Source: Desulfobacula sp. (GTDB lineage: Bacteria > Desulfobacterota > Desulfobacteria > Desulfobacterales > Desulfobacteraceae). Taken from it: a DNA stretch of 5,304 nt. The DNA lies in the NCBI GenBank assembly GCA_023144585.1, contig JAGLFI010000090.1:1-5304 (forward strand), read 5' to 3'. Positions 1 to 5,304 of this stretch are shown here, one piece after another. The stretch's first letter is position 1. Each line of letters starts with the position of its first letter. The position numbers and the translations under genes were made by a program. The notes beneath the pieces are model-generated. The model saw only the letters and a list, made by a program, of their open reading frames with translations, ran no database searches and was not told the DNA's origin.

Positions 1-1
1 G

Positions 2-232
2 TTTCTGCAAGAGGCTCATAATAATAAAGAAAAAATCGCTAAGATGGCTGATGATGTAGAAACCCTTTCGACCTTTTATCCCGGGCAGGTTGATTTTTGG
101 AAGTTGCTGATTAAATCGATTGAAAAATTTCAAATCAACTTAACTGAGATAAAAAAAATCGGAAATATTCTTATATTTCAGCAAGTTAACCCAGATATTA
201 GCATCACCATCTCCTTACGATTTGATCACTAA
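2..232 (+). CDS. Partial, frameshifted gene: possible BREX ATPase (BrxC/PglY-like) C-terminal region, upstream piece
   Basis: The frame is open from the left edge of the window, so this is the 3' part of a longer gene; the first in-window ATG (44) has no reason to be the start. Up to about residue 52 the product looks like a soluble, helical, charged protein (stretch FYPGQVDFWKLLIKSIEKF, followed by INLTEI). I recall a similar stretch, an aromatic-rich segment then a helix ending in N-x-x-E, from the C-terminal part of the large BREX-system P-loop ATPase BrxC/PglY (DUF6079-like), which acts in phage defence. After the A8 run at 151-158 the frame reads an isoleucine-rich tail of about 25 residues with no family character and then stops. 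The family-like sequence carries on in the next frame instead. The P-loop itself would lie outside the window. Family assignment is from memory and moderate; that the gene is partial is certain. Confidence 0.5.
   Translation, partial: FLQEAHNNKEKIAKMADDVETLSTFYPGQVDFWKLLIKSIEKFQINLTEIKKIGNILIFQQVNPDISITISLRFDH
151..158 (+). other. A8 homopolymer: frameshift site joining the two left-hand frames
   Basis: Eight consecutive A residues lie within codons ATA AAA AAA ATC. Removing one A (or adding two) sends the reading from the frame of 2-232 into the frame of 222-530. The join runs through NLTEIKKSEIFLYFSKLTQI and then ILASPSPYDLI with no stop codon in between. The downstream frame is closed by a TAA at 150-152, so the switch must fall within or after the A run. 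A one-base indel in a homopolymer is the simplest cause. Whether it is a true mutation, a phase-variable or transcriptionally slippery site, or a sequencing error cannot be decided from one sequence. Confidence 0.7.
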
Positions 233-530
233 AGCAGACAAATTATTAAAAATGGTTCAAACCCATAATGATCAAATCATACAAGAAATAACCAAAGTCC
301 ATAGGATAAAGTCCATATCAAAGATAGATTCAATGATTAAGGAACTGGTTAACCTTCTTGACAGCCATAACCCAGATCAGGATCTGCGCAATAAATATTT
401 ATATGCATTGAGGAGTGCAAAAAAACAATTACTGCATACTAAAAATATCAAACAAATTGATCTGTTACTCTGTGACACAGAAGATATGGTTGATGATTTT
501 GTTGAAGGAATTATTAAAAACGATTTATAG
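222..530 (+). CDS. Downstream piece of the same broken gene (possible BrxC/PglY C-terminus)
   Basis: This is a 102-residue open frame if counted from a TTG at 222. No Shine-Dalgarno sequence precedes that TTG or the ATG at 252, so independent translation is unlikely. The frame is open further upstream to position 153 and reads ILASPSPYDLITKADKLL across the nominal start. This segment, a proline-rich PSPY turn and then a helix, is what I would expect to follow the upstream piece in a BREX BrxC/PglY-type ATPase. The rest is helical and charged, probably coiled coil (for example YALRSAKKQLLH), and ends in an acidic stretch (DTEDMVDDFVEGI). Family members as I remember them carry several dozen further residues, so this end may be truncated. 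The stop codon lies 21 bp from the end of the convergent phosphatase gene. It could also be an unrelated helical protein. Confidence 0.5.
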   Translation: MITKADKLLKMVQTHNDQIIQEITKVHRIKSISKIDSMIKELVNLLDSHNPDQDLRNKYLYALRSAKKQLLHTKNIKQIDLLLCDTEDMVDDFVEGIIKNDL

Positions 531-543
531 GAGCCCTATTTTT
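527..543 (+). terminator. Weak candidate terminator of the left-hand gene
   Basis: A short hairpin overlaps the stop codon: ATAGG (527-531), loop AGC, CCTAT (535-539), followed directly by TTTT (540-543). The stem is only five pairs, two of them G-C, so this is a marginal call. Its position between two convergent genes is where a plus-strand terminator would be expected. Confidence 0.25.
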
Positions 544-551
544 CATGGATG

Positions 552-1982
552 TCACTTTACTGCCAGCATTGTGATATCATCACTCTGAGGAGCATCTCCA
601 ATAAATGCAAACAGATCTGTTTTAATCATCTCCAAAAAAGTCTCTACAGAACCATAAAAGTCCTTATTAATTAGATTTTTCAATCTGGATCGCATATAAA
701 AATCTCTTGTTTCTGATCGTGCTTCCGTCACCCCGTCTGTAAAGCCAAAAAGCATATCGCCTGTTTCAAGCTGGATGGTTTCAATCTCGTATATAGCTCC
801 CTGAATCGGCCCTAATACTGGCCCGGTAGCCTTAAGAGACTGCTTTATACCATTTTTGCCGATAATTAGAACTGGCTCATGTCCACCATTAATATAAAGT
901 ACCTTGCCGGTTATTGGATCGATAACACCAAAAAACAATGTCACAAACATGCCCTCTTCGCAATGTTCTTTTGCCAGATATTCGTTGGTCAGAGAAACTG
1001 CTTTCAAAGCATCTTTGGGTAAAAATTCTTCATTGATACTGCCAAAATTCATACTATCTCCAGTGGCGAAAGATCCTGAAAAAATACGTAAGAGGCTCCG
1101 AGTCAATGCCATAAAAAGTGCAGATCCGACCCCCTTACCACTGACATCACCGATAACAAATCCGATATGATTATCCGGCAATTCAAACATATCATAAAAA
1201 TCACCAGACAATTGCAAAGCAAAATGGAAATATGATGAGATAGCACAATTTTTAACTTTTGGCAGAAAGTGAGGTAAAAAATCTTTCTGAATTTTTTTTC
1301 CTTTCTTAAGCTCATCATTAAGTGCCTTAGAATATTTCTCTATAGATTGTTTGGCATTTTCAAGTGAAATTTTTGATTGCTCAAGTTTTTTATATAACTT
1401 GGCATTTTCAATGGCTATCGCCATCTGATTGGCAGCTTGCTGGGCAATATCCACAGAAATCCGATCGAAATGTGAAGGTAAAGAATGCATCAAGGTCATA
1501 ATACCAAATAGTGTATTATGCCTGAGAACGAGTACAGTTAAAGCTGAGCGAACGCTATAGGATTGGCCGGGAAGCGTAAGCCATCTGGCATCTGTCTTTG
1601 TATCGGTTACAAGTCCGGATGCAAGATTTTTTTTTATCCATCCGGCAAGCCCTTTATCTATAACTTTGCCGATCAAAGTGGATCGCTTTTCTCCACTTAT
1701 CTGGTCTTGAGTAAGGATACTGTCGGTTACCACACCATTCTTATCCAATAAAAACAGACTGCCCTTTTGTGCACCTGAAAGCTGCGCTGCAATATCCAGA
1801 GCATTTTGCATGGTTACATTCAACACCCGTTCTTCTTTTGAAGATCGTGCCATATTGATGAATATTTCAAACAATTTGTTCTGGGCATCGTGAATTTTTT
1901 TTTCACGTCTGAGAGCTGTAATTTCTTTTTGAAGTTGCTCTAACTCCATTTCGTCCTTTGCAGTTCTATTACATTTCTTCAT
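552..1982 (-). CDS. GAF-domain SpoIIE/RsbU-type PP2C serine/threonine phosphatase
   Basis: A 476-residue cytoplasmic signalling phosphatase with no signal peptide or membrane segment. Layout: an N-terminal charged coiled coil (about 10-40), a GAF sensor domain (about 45-195), a linking coiled coil (about 195-235) and a PP2C catalytic domain (about 245-476). The phosphatase motifs are intact: SGDFYD with D261 and D264, GDVSGKG with D279, the NGGHEP turn near 365, FTDGVTEAR with D416, and the terminal DDITMLAVK with D468 and D469. These acidic residues bind the Mn/Mg pair in this family. Relatives such as RsbU and SpoIIE dephosphorylate STAS-domain anti-sigma antagonists, but no STAS protein, HATPase kinase or sigma factor is visible here, so the substrate is unknown. 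No cofactor can be assigned to the GAF domain. The ATG overlaps the rluD stop codon as ATGA and no good Shine-Dalgarno precedes it, so translation is probably coupled to rluD. Confidence 0.93.
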   Translation of the reverse strand: MKKCNRTAKDEMELEQLQKEITALRREKKIHDAQNKLFEIFINMARSSKEERVLNVTMQNALDIAAQLSGAQKGSLFLLDKNGVVTDSILTQDQISGEKRSTLIGKVIDKGLAGWIKKNLASGLVTDTKTDARWLTLPGQSYSVRSALTVLVLRHNTLFGIMTLMHSLPSHFDRISVDIAQQAANQMAIAIENAKLYKKLEQSKISLENAKQSIEKYSKALNDELKKGKKIQKDFLPHFLPKVKNCAISSYFHFALQLSGDFYDMFELPDNHIGFVIGDVSGKGVGSALFMALTRSLLRIFSGSFATGDSMNFGSINEEFLPKDALKAVSLTNEYLAKEHCEEGMFVTLFFGVIDPITGKVLYINGGHEPVLIIGKNGIKQSLKATGPVLGPIQGAIYEIETIQLETGDMLFGFTDGVTEARSETRDFYMRSRLKNLINKDFYGSVETFLEMIKTDLFAFIGDAPQSDDITMLAVK

Positions 1983-2908
1983 GGAAGCGATTCCAGTAAA
2001 GCCTGTGTTTGCAAAAAATCTTCGGGCAATTCTGCTTTAAAAAATATTTTTCTGCCTGAATAAGGATGCCTGAAAGCAAGTTTCCAGGAGTGAAGCATTT
2101 GCCGGTAAGCAATGCCTTTTTTTTTTCGATATCTTCTGTACTGATATATCCGGTCTCCGATTAACGGATGATCTATGGCGTAAAAATGCACTCTGATTTG
2201 ATGGGTCCTGCCTGTTTTTAACAGCACCTCAACCAGGCAGGCTGTTTTAAAATACTTTTTGACTTTCCAGCATGTTCTGGCGGGTTTGCCTTCTTCATGG
2301 TTTATGGCCATTATTTTTCTTTGCACCGGGTGTCGGCCTATGGAAAGATTGACTTCTCCCTCATCATCAGACAATATTCCTGAAACTAGGGCAAGATACC
2401 TTTTCTCCACCCGCCGCTGTTTAAATTCTTTTTGCAAAAAATGTAAAACCTTCGGGGTTTTAGCAACCACCATTAAACCGCTGGTATCTTTATCCAGCCT
2501 GTGGACAATACCGGATCTGAATTTTTCTTCTCCAACACTTCCTATTTTGGGGTCATGGAACAATAATGCGTTTACAAGAGTTCCGGTTAGATTTCCCGGT
2601 GCGGGATGAACCACCATACCCGCCTTTTTATTGATAACAATAATATAATCATCTTCAAATTCAATATCCAAATGAATTTTTTCATGTAAAACCATGGCAT
2701 CAATAATAGTATCAGGAATAATCCCGGTAATGATATCACCTGATTTTACCCTGAAGCTCGGTTTCTTTTTTTTATTATTAACGAGGATATCGCTGTTATT
2801 GATCAAAGCAACGGCCCTGCTTCTGGAGCAGGCTTTATGGAAACGGATAATTATTGTATCAAGACGGGTGTCAATTAGATCTTCAGATATGTTAATATTT
2901 ACTTTCAT
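1979..2908 (-). CDS. rluD: 23S rRNA pseudouridine synthase, RluD/RluA family
   Basis: A 309-residue enzyme that isomerises uridine to pseudouridine in 23S rRNA; in E. coli RluD acts on helix 69 (positions 1911, 1915, 1917). An N-terminal S4 RNA-binding domain covers about residues 12-62 (RLDTIIIRF and onward to FRVKSGD). The catalytic domain follows, with the hallmark HRLDKDTSGLMVVAK; the catalytic aspartate is D139, the same number as in E. coli RluD. Further signatures are NKKAGMVVHPAPGN near 93-106 and GRTHQIRVH near the C-terminus. Length fits the family (about 300-330). Choice among RluA-family paralogues is by overall similarity, so target positions are inferred. The chosen ATG puts the S4 domain at the usual place, but it lies four bases after the T-run of the carD terminator and has no Shine-Dalgarno sequence. 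The stop overlaps the phosphatase start (ATGA). Confidence 0.93.
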   Translation of the reverse strand: MKVNINISEDLIDTRLDTIIIRFHKACSRSRAVALINNSDILVNNKKKKPSFRVKSGDIITGIIPDTIIDAMVLHEKIHLDIEFEDDYIIVINKKAGMVVHPAPGNLTGTLVNALLFHDPKIGSVGEEKFRSGIVHRLDKDTSGLMVVAKTPKVLHFLQKEFKQRRVEKRYLALVSGILSDDEGEVNLSIGRHPVQRKIMAINHEEGKPARTCWKVKKYFKTACLVEVLLKTGRTHQIRVHFYAIDHPLIGDRIYQYRRYRKKKGIAYRQMLHSWKLAFRHPYSGRKIFFKAELPEDFLQTQALLESLP

Positions 2909-2911
2909 GAT

Positions 2912-2946
2912 AAAAAAACCGGCGAACTATTCTGCCCGCCGGTTTT
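2912..2946 (-). terminator. Rho-independent terminator after carD, abutting the rluD start
   Basis: On the minus strand a perfect 10-bp stem, AAAACCGGCG (2946-2937) with CGCCGGTTTT (2924-2915), encloses a 12-base loop, and the T-run extends to seven T (2918-2912). The G-C-rich core and U tail are a textbook intrinsic terminator for transcripts coming from carD. On the plus strand the tail is only TTTT before CAAATTTG, so activity in that direction would be weak. The rluD ATG begins at 2908, only three bases beyond the T-run. Confidence 0.85.
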
Positions 2947-2957
2947 CAAATTTGTTG

Positions 2958-2971
2958 ATACTCAAGAGTAT
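2958..2971. repeat. Short inverted repeat at the carD stop codon
   Basis: ATACTC (2958-2963) and GAGTAT (2966-2971) are perfect inverted half-sites separated by two bases, and the last base is part of the carD stop codon. It lies just upstream, in transcription order, of the terminator hairpin. It could be a small hairpin in the carD 3' end or an operator-like dyad near rluD. Six-base arms can arise by chance. Confidence 0.35.
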
Positions 2972-3504
2972 TAGTTGAAAAGGCCCTCAATCTCCTGCAT
3001 CATAAGTTTTTCATCTATATCCTTAGCGGTGGACAGCTCCTGAACCAATAAATTTTGAGCTGTATCAAGAAGCTTGCGCTCACCAAAGGAAAGATCTTTT
3101 TCAAGCTTTAACTGGAAAAGATCTCTGAAAACTTCAGCAACATCATAAATGGAACCGGTTTTAATTTTATCCATATATTCCCTATATCTTCGATTCCATG
3201 TCTGGTTATCGGCACCTTGTGCCTTTGCCTGCATAACCTTGTAGACTTCAGGAACCTCTGTCTCAGGGATGACCTCTCTTAAGCCTACCGATTCCACGTT
3301 TGAAGTCGGAATCATAATCACCATACCATTTTCCACGATCTTCATCATATAAAAGTTTAAGGTATCACCATTTATCTCCTTGCACTCAATTGACTCAATG
3401 TAGCCAACACCATGCGCAGGATAAACAGCCAGATCACCTTTGGAAAATTCTTTTTTAGTTGATGTTACGTCTTTTGCTTTAGTTTTTTTGGATTTTCCAA
3501 CCAT
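2971..3504 (-). CDS. carD: CarD/CdnL family RNA polymerase-binding transcriptional regulator
   Basis: A 177-residue protein of the CarD_CdnL_TRCF family, which binds the RNA polymerase beta subunit and stabilises open complexes, notably at rRNA and other housekeeping promoters. After a lysine-rich N-terminus, the RNAP-interaction domain (about 18-75) begins with FSKGDLAVYPAHGVGYIESI. The helical DNA-binding domain follows, with W103 in the motif WNRRYREYMDKI; this tryptophan corresponds to the DNA minor-groove residue (W85) of mycobacterial CarD. The motifs VAEVFRDL and LSFGERKLLDTAQNLLVQEL are typical of the family. The frame stays open upstream to a TTG at 3579, but the ATG at 3504 is preferred: it has AAGGTGG six bases upstream, gives the normal family length, and the extra 25 residues have no family character and overlap a possible -35 box. 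It is separated from pth by 191 bp and followed by a strong terminator. Confidence 0.93.
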   Translation of the reverse strand: MVGKSKKTKAKDVTSTKKEFSKGDLAVYPAHGVGYIESIECKEINGDTLNFYMMKIVENGMVIMIPTSNVESVGLREVIPETEVPEVYKVMQAKAQGADNQTWNRRYREYMDKIKTGSIYDVAEVFRDLFQLKLEKDLSFGERKLLDTAQNLLVQELSTAKDIDEKLMMQEIEGLFN

Positions 3505-3695
3505 AGATTGCCACCTTTTTTTTATAGAAACAATTAGCCCATCAGCGGGCAGAAAACCATATTTTAACAATATTGTCAATAAAATAATTTTATTGGAGTT
3601 TAAAGTTCAATAATATCTTCTGGAGGCCATTGAGCTTTCAGCAACATTTTTTTTTGATATAGATGTATTTTATATTATAATGGCTGCTTGTCAGG
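3505..3695 (-). promoter_or_regulatory. pth-carD intergenic region with candidate carD promoter elements
   Basis: This 191-bp AT-rich gap is the longest non-coding stretch in the window. On the minus strand it holds a perfect TATAAT (3679-3674), but the best hexamer 17 bases upstream (ACGATA) matches the -35 consensus at only three positions and lies in the end of pth. It also holds a perfect TTGACA (3579-3574), whose best-placed -10 (TTTTCT, 3556-3551, 17-base spacing) is poor. Either could drive carD separately from the upstream genes. An A9 run (3655-3647 on this strand) lies between them. I see no convincing terminator after pth, so read-through from pth is possible. Confidence 0.35.
3511..3517 (-). 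promoter_or_regulatory. Ribosome-binding site that fixes the carD start
   Basis: AAGGTGG on the minus strand lies six bases upstream of the ATG at 3504. It matches the anti-Shine-Dalgarno complement well (AGGTG) and supports the shorter CarD. It follows an A-run that continues the AT-rich leader. Confidence 0.75.
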
Positions 3696-4277
3696 CTATC
3701 GTTTGGTATTAAATAAATTCATGGCAGACGTGACACTGTTTTCAAGAATGCAAAGGCAGGCATCGGACGCAGCATCGATACAATGATCCAGTATTTTTAT
3801 TTCATCAGGGGAAAAACTGCCAAGAACATGGCCCGTCACATCTCTTCCTGATCCGGGATGGCCGACCCCTACTCGAACTCGAATACAATCCTTTTTACCA
3901 AAAGCATCAATGATGGAGCGCACACCGTTATGGCCGCCATGACCGCGGCTTTTAACAATTTTAATTTTTCCAAAGGAAAAATCCATATCATCATGGACAA
4001 TAATGATATCTTCCATACCGACTTTGTAATATGAGGCAAATTTATGGATGGGAAACCCACTTTTATTCATATAGGTTAAAGGCTTTACAAGAAAGACGTC
4101 TTTGCCTTTAATCCTTGCTTTCACATACTCAGAATCAAACCGGGTTTTATCAATCTTAAGGCAGGATTTTGAAGCCAGGGCTTCAACGATTAAAAAACCG
4201 ATATTATGACGGGTCCGGGCATAATTTTTACCTGGATTACCCAGACCCGCAATAATTTTAAATTTCGAATCCGACAT
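3696..4277 (-). CDS. pth: Peptidyl-tRNA hydrolase (Pth)
   Basis: A 193-residue cytoplasmic enzyme that hydrolyses the ester bond of peptidyl-tRNAs dropped by ribosomes, recycling tRNA. All catalytic and substrate-binding residues of the bacterial Pth family are visible: N14 in GLGNPG, the catalytic H24 in RTRHNIGF, N71 in TYMNKSG, D97 in VHDDMD (orients the histidine), and N117 in GHGGHNG followed by VRSIIDAFG. The segment RVRVGVGHPG is also typical. Length agrees with the family (about 185-200). The ATG at 4277 places GLGNPG at the normal distance from the N-terminus. No clear Shine-Dalgarno sequence lies in the 12-base gap after rplY, so translation is probably coupled to that gene. The rplY-pth pair is conserved in many bacteria. 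Confidence 0.96.
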   Translation of the reverse strand: MSDSKFKIIAGLGNPGKNYARTRHNIGFLIVEALASKSCLKIDKTRFDSEYVKARIKGKDVFLVKPLTYMNKSGFPIHKFASYYKVGMEDIIIVHDDMDFSFGKIKIVKSRGHGGHNGVRSIIDAFGKKDCIRVRVGVGHPGSGRDVTGHVLGSFSPDEIKILDHCIDAASDACLCILENSVTSAMNLFNTKR

Positions 4278-4289
4278 CTACAAAAAGGA

Positions 4290-4946
4290 TTACTCTTCTG
4301 CAGTCTCTTCAGCAGCAGGGGCTTCCTCGCCTTCTCCCTCTTCCAGAAGTTCTTCATCTTCATCAATCTCTTCTTCTTCTTCGACTGTCGGTGCACCGAT
4401 TGTAATCACTGTAAAGTTAACTTCATGGGGAATTTCAATATTCTCACCCAGGTCAATAGCTTCAATATGAACTGAATCACCCACATCAAGCTCACTAATA
4501 TCAATCTGGATGCTGGAGGGTGTATCAGCCGGTTTACAGACCACATCAAGCTCACGCCTGATAATCTGGAGAAGACCGCCCTCTTTTACGCCAACACTTT
4601 CACCAATGGTTGCAACCGGGACACTGACGGTGACCATCGTATCCATATCAATCTCAAGCAAATCAATATGCAGATAATTCAATCCAAATGTATCCATCTG
4701 CACATCCTTAAGCATAACGATCTTGTCTTTCCCTGAACTTCCTTCAACCTTAAGATTGAAGAAAAGGCCGGTTGAACCATATTCTCTTATAATCTTAACA
4801 AAATCGCTGGTTTTTATGGACAGCATTGCAGGATCTGTTTTTGCTCGATATACAATTGCAGGGAAGGCATTGCCTGCCCTTAATTTCCTGGCAGCGCCTT
4901 TACCCTTATTTTCTCTTGATTTTGCGTTTAACTCAATTAATTCCAA
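4290..4946 (-). CDS. rplY: 50S ribosomal protein L25, CTC/TL5 family (bL25)
   Basis: A 218-residue protein that binds 5S rRNA in the large subunit. The N-terminal L25 domain (about 1-90) begins ELIELNAKSRENKGKGAARK; the C-terminal CTC/TL5 beta domain (about 95-185) includes VSVPVATIGESVGVKEGG. Residues 189-218 are an extreme acidic tail (17 Glu and 2 Asp in 30, with Ala, Gly and Leu), common in long L25 forms and probably disordered. The start is taken as the TTG at 4946, not the ATG at 4973: GGAGG sits eight bases before the TTG, and family members begin at exactly this point (M-E-x-I-E-L-N-A). The ATG at 4973 lies in a GCAT repeat without a ribosome-binding site. The gene is 57 bp after prs and 12 bp before pth, probably one operon. 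Confidence 0.94.
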   Translation of the reverse strand: MELIELNAKSRENKGKGAARKLRAGNAFPAIVYRAKTDPAMLSIKTSDFVKIIREYGSTGLFFNLKVEGSSGKDKIVMLKDVQMDTFGLNYLHIDLLEIDMDTMVTVSVPVATIGESVGVKEGGLLQIIRRELDVVCKPADTPSSIQIDISELDVGDSVHIEAIDLGENIEIPHEVNFTVITIGAPTVEEEEEIDEDEELLEEGEGEEAPAAEETAEE

Positions 4947-4954
4947 TGTTCTTT

Positions 4955-4959
4955 CCTCC
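4955..4959 (-). promoter_or_regulatory. Ribosome-binding site that fixes the rplY TTG start
   Basis: GGAGG on the minus strand (within ACGGAGGAAAG) lies eight bases upstream of the TTG at 4946-4944. It is the best Shine-Dalgarno match in the window. It falls inside the reading frame if translation were to begin at the ATG at 4973, which argues for the TTG. Confidence 0.75.
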
Positions 4960-4965
4960 GTAACT

Positions 4966-4979
4966 GCATGCATGCATGC
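4966..4979. repeat. Perfect 14-bp GCAT palindrome between prs and rplY
   Basis: GCATGCATGCATGC is three and a half GCAT units and its own reverse complement. It lies in the prs-rplY spacer, just upstream of the rplY ribosome-binding site. It could form a small structure in the leader, bind a dimeric protein, or be a chance tetranucleotide repeat. Confidence 0.5.
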
Positions 4980-5003
4980 TTAGAAACTAATATATCAATT
5001 ATT

Positions 5004-5303
5004 TTATACAAATAGAGAATTTACAGAATCACCCCTGTAACTACGCATAATTGCTTCACCAACCAGTTTAGCAATAGACAGCGTCTCAATTTTGTCGCAT
5101 TGTTCTGCTTCTTTAGACAGAGGGATGGTATCTGTTACAACAAGAGAACTTAAAGATGATTTGTTGATTCGATCCATAGCCGGTCCTGAAAGCACAGGAT
5201 GCGTGCAATACGCATGAACAGCCTTTGCGCCCTTGTCCATGATGACACTTGCAGCCTCTGTCAATGTCCCTGCCGTATCAACCATGTCATCAAGAATGAT
5301 AGC
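5004..5303 (-). CDS. prs: Ribose-phosphate pyrophosphokinase (PRPP synthetase), C-terminal part
   Basis: The 5' part of the gene is cut off by the right edge of the window; the frame is open to the last base, and the methionine at 5285 is internal. About 100 residues remain of a family usually near 310-320. The fragment starts in the PRPP-binding loop, [14 protein letters not shown], the signature that binds ribose 5-phosphate and the product pyrophosphate region. It continues through the typical C-terminal segments [17 protein letters not shown] and VVTDTIPL and ends [15 protein letters not shown], also characteristic. The enzyme makes PRPP from ATP and ribose 5-phosphate for purine, pyrimidine, histidine, tryptophan and NAD synthesis. 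It is the most upstream gene of the visible cluster, followed by rplY after 57 bp. Confidence 0.95.
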   Translation of the reverse strand, partial: AIILDDMVDTAGTLTEAASVIMDKGAKAVHAYCTHPVLSGPAMDRINKSSLSSLVVTDTIPLSKEAEQCDKIETLSIAKLVGEAIMRSYRGDSVNSLFV

Positions 5304-5304
5304 T

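Noticed and set aside
904..1170. Plus-strand open frame of 88 residues
   Set aside because: Lies antisense within the phosphatase catalytic domain, has no family character, and the minus-strand frame has all PP2C motifs.
2259..2609. Plus-strand open frame of 116 residues
   Set aside because: Antisense shadow of rluD; the minus-strand frame carries the HRLDKDTSG catalytic motif there.
3632..3656. Possible plus-strand terminator: GAGCTTTCAGC followed by a T9 run
   Set aside because: The bases before the T-run form at best a three-pair stem; there is no plus-strand gene upstream to terminate, and the run is just an AT-rich intergenic homopolymer.
4293..4382. Imperfect GAA/GAG trinucleotide repeat
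   Set aside because: Explained as the coding sequence of the acidic C-terminal tail of L25, a common feature of the family, and not a separate repeat element.
4206..4475. Plus-strand open frame rich in Phe and Leu resembling a small membrane protein
   Set aside because: It is the antisense of the acidic L25 tail (GAA/GAG codons read as TTC/CTC), so the hydrophobicity is a by-product.
1..5304. Search by eye for tRNA, rRNA, CRISPR arrays, insertion-sequence ends and riboswitch leaders
   Set aside because: Nothing convincing was seen; apart from 3505-3695 nearly all bases are coding. A covariance-model scan would be needed to exclude small RNAs.

Overview
The window looks like a piece of a moderately AT-rich chromosome from a Deltaproteobacterium-type organism (Desulfobacterota, probably a Desulfobacterales relative). 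This rests on the gene order prs - rplY (CTC-type L25) - pth - carD - rluD and on the protein style. It is an inference; no rRNA or other phylogenetic marker was compared.

From about 552 to the right edge, everything is on the minus strand and reads from high to low coordinates. The genes are the 3' part of prs (PRPP synthetase), rplY (ribosomal protein L25 with an acidic tail), pth (peptidyl-tRNA hydrolase), carD (RNA polymerase-binding regulator), rluD (23S rRNA pseudouridine synthase) and a GAF plus SpoIIE/RsbU-type PP2C phosphatase. This is a translation and growth-control cluster: nucleotide precursor supply, a 5S rRNA-binding ribosomal protein, rescue of peptidyl-tRNA, control of rRNA and housekeeping promoters, and 23S rRNA modification. 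A signalling phosphatase is translationally coupled at the end. A convincing rho-independent terminator follows carD and lies directly against the rluD start codon. The window therefore seems to hold at least two transcription units, or one attenuated unit. A 191-bp gap between pth and carD holds candidate promoter elements for carD.

The left 530 bp is different. It is on the plus strand, AT-richer (32% G+C by hand count over 241-480, against about 50% in sampled lines of carD and rplY), and holds the broken 3' end of a large gene. The two open frames, 2-232 and 222-530, join into one continuous protein if a single A is removed from an eight-A run at 151-158. The joined product resembles, from memory of the family, the C-terminal part of the large BREX phage-defence ATPase BrxC/PglY (DUF6079-like). 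It ends earlier than I would expect for that family and stops 21 bp from the end of the convergent phosphatase gene. This looks like the edge of a defence island against a housekeeping operon.

Two start codons should be moved. rplY most likely starts at a TTG (4946) behind a GGAGG ribosome-binding site, and carD at an ATG (3504) behind AAGGTGG. I saw no tRNA, rRNA, CRISPR array, insertion sequence or origin. The only gene-free stretch of any size is 3505-3695.
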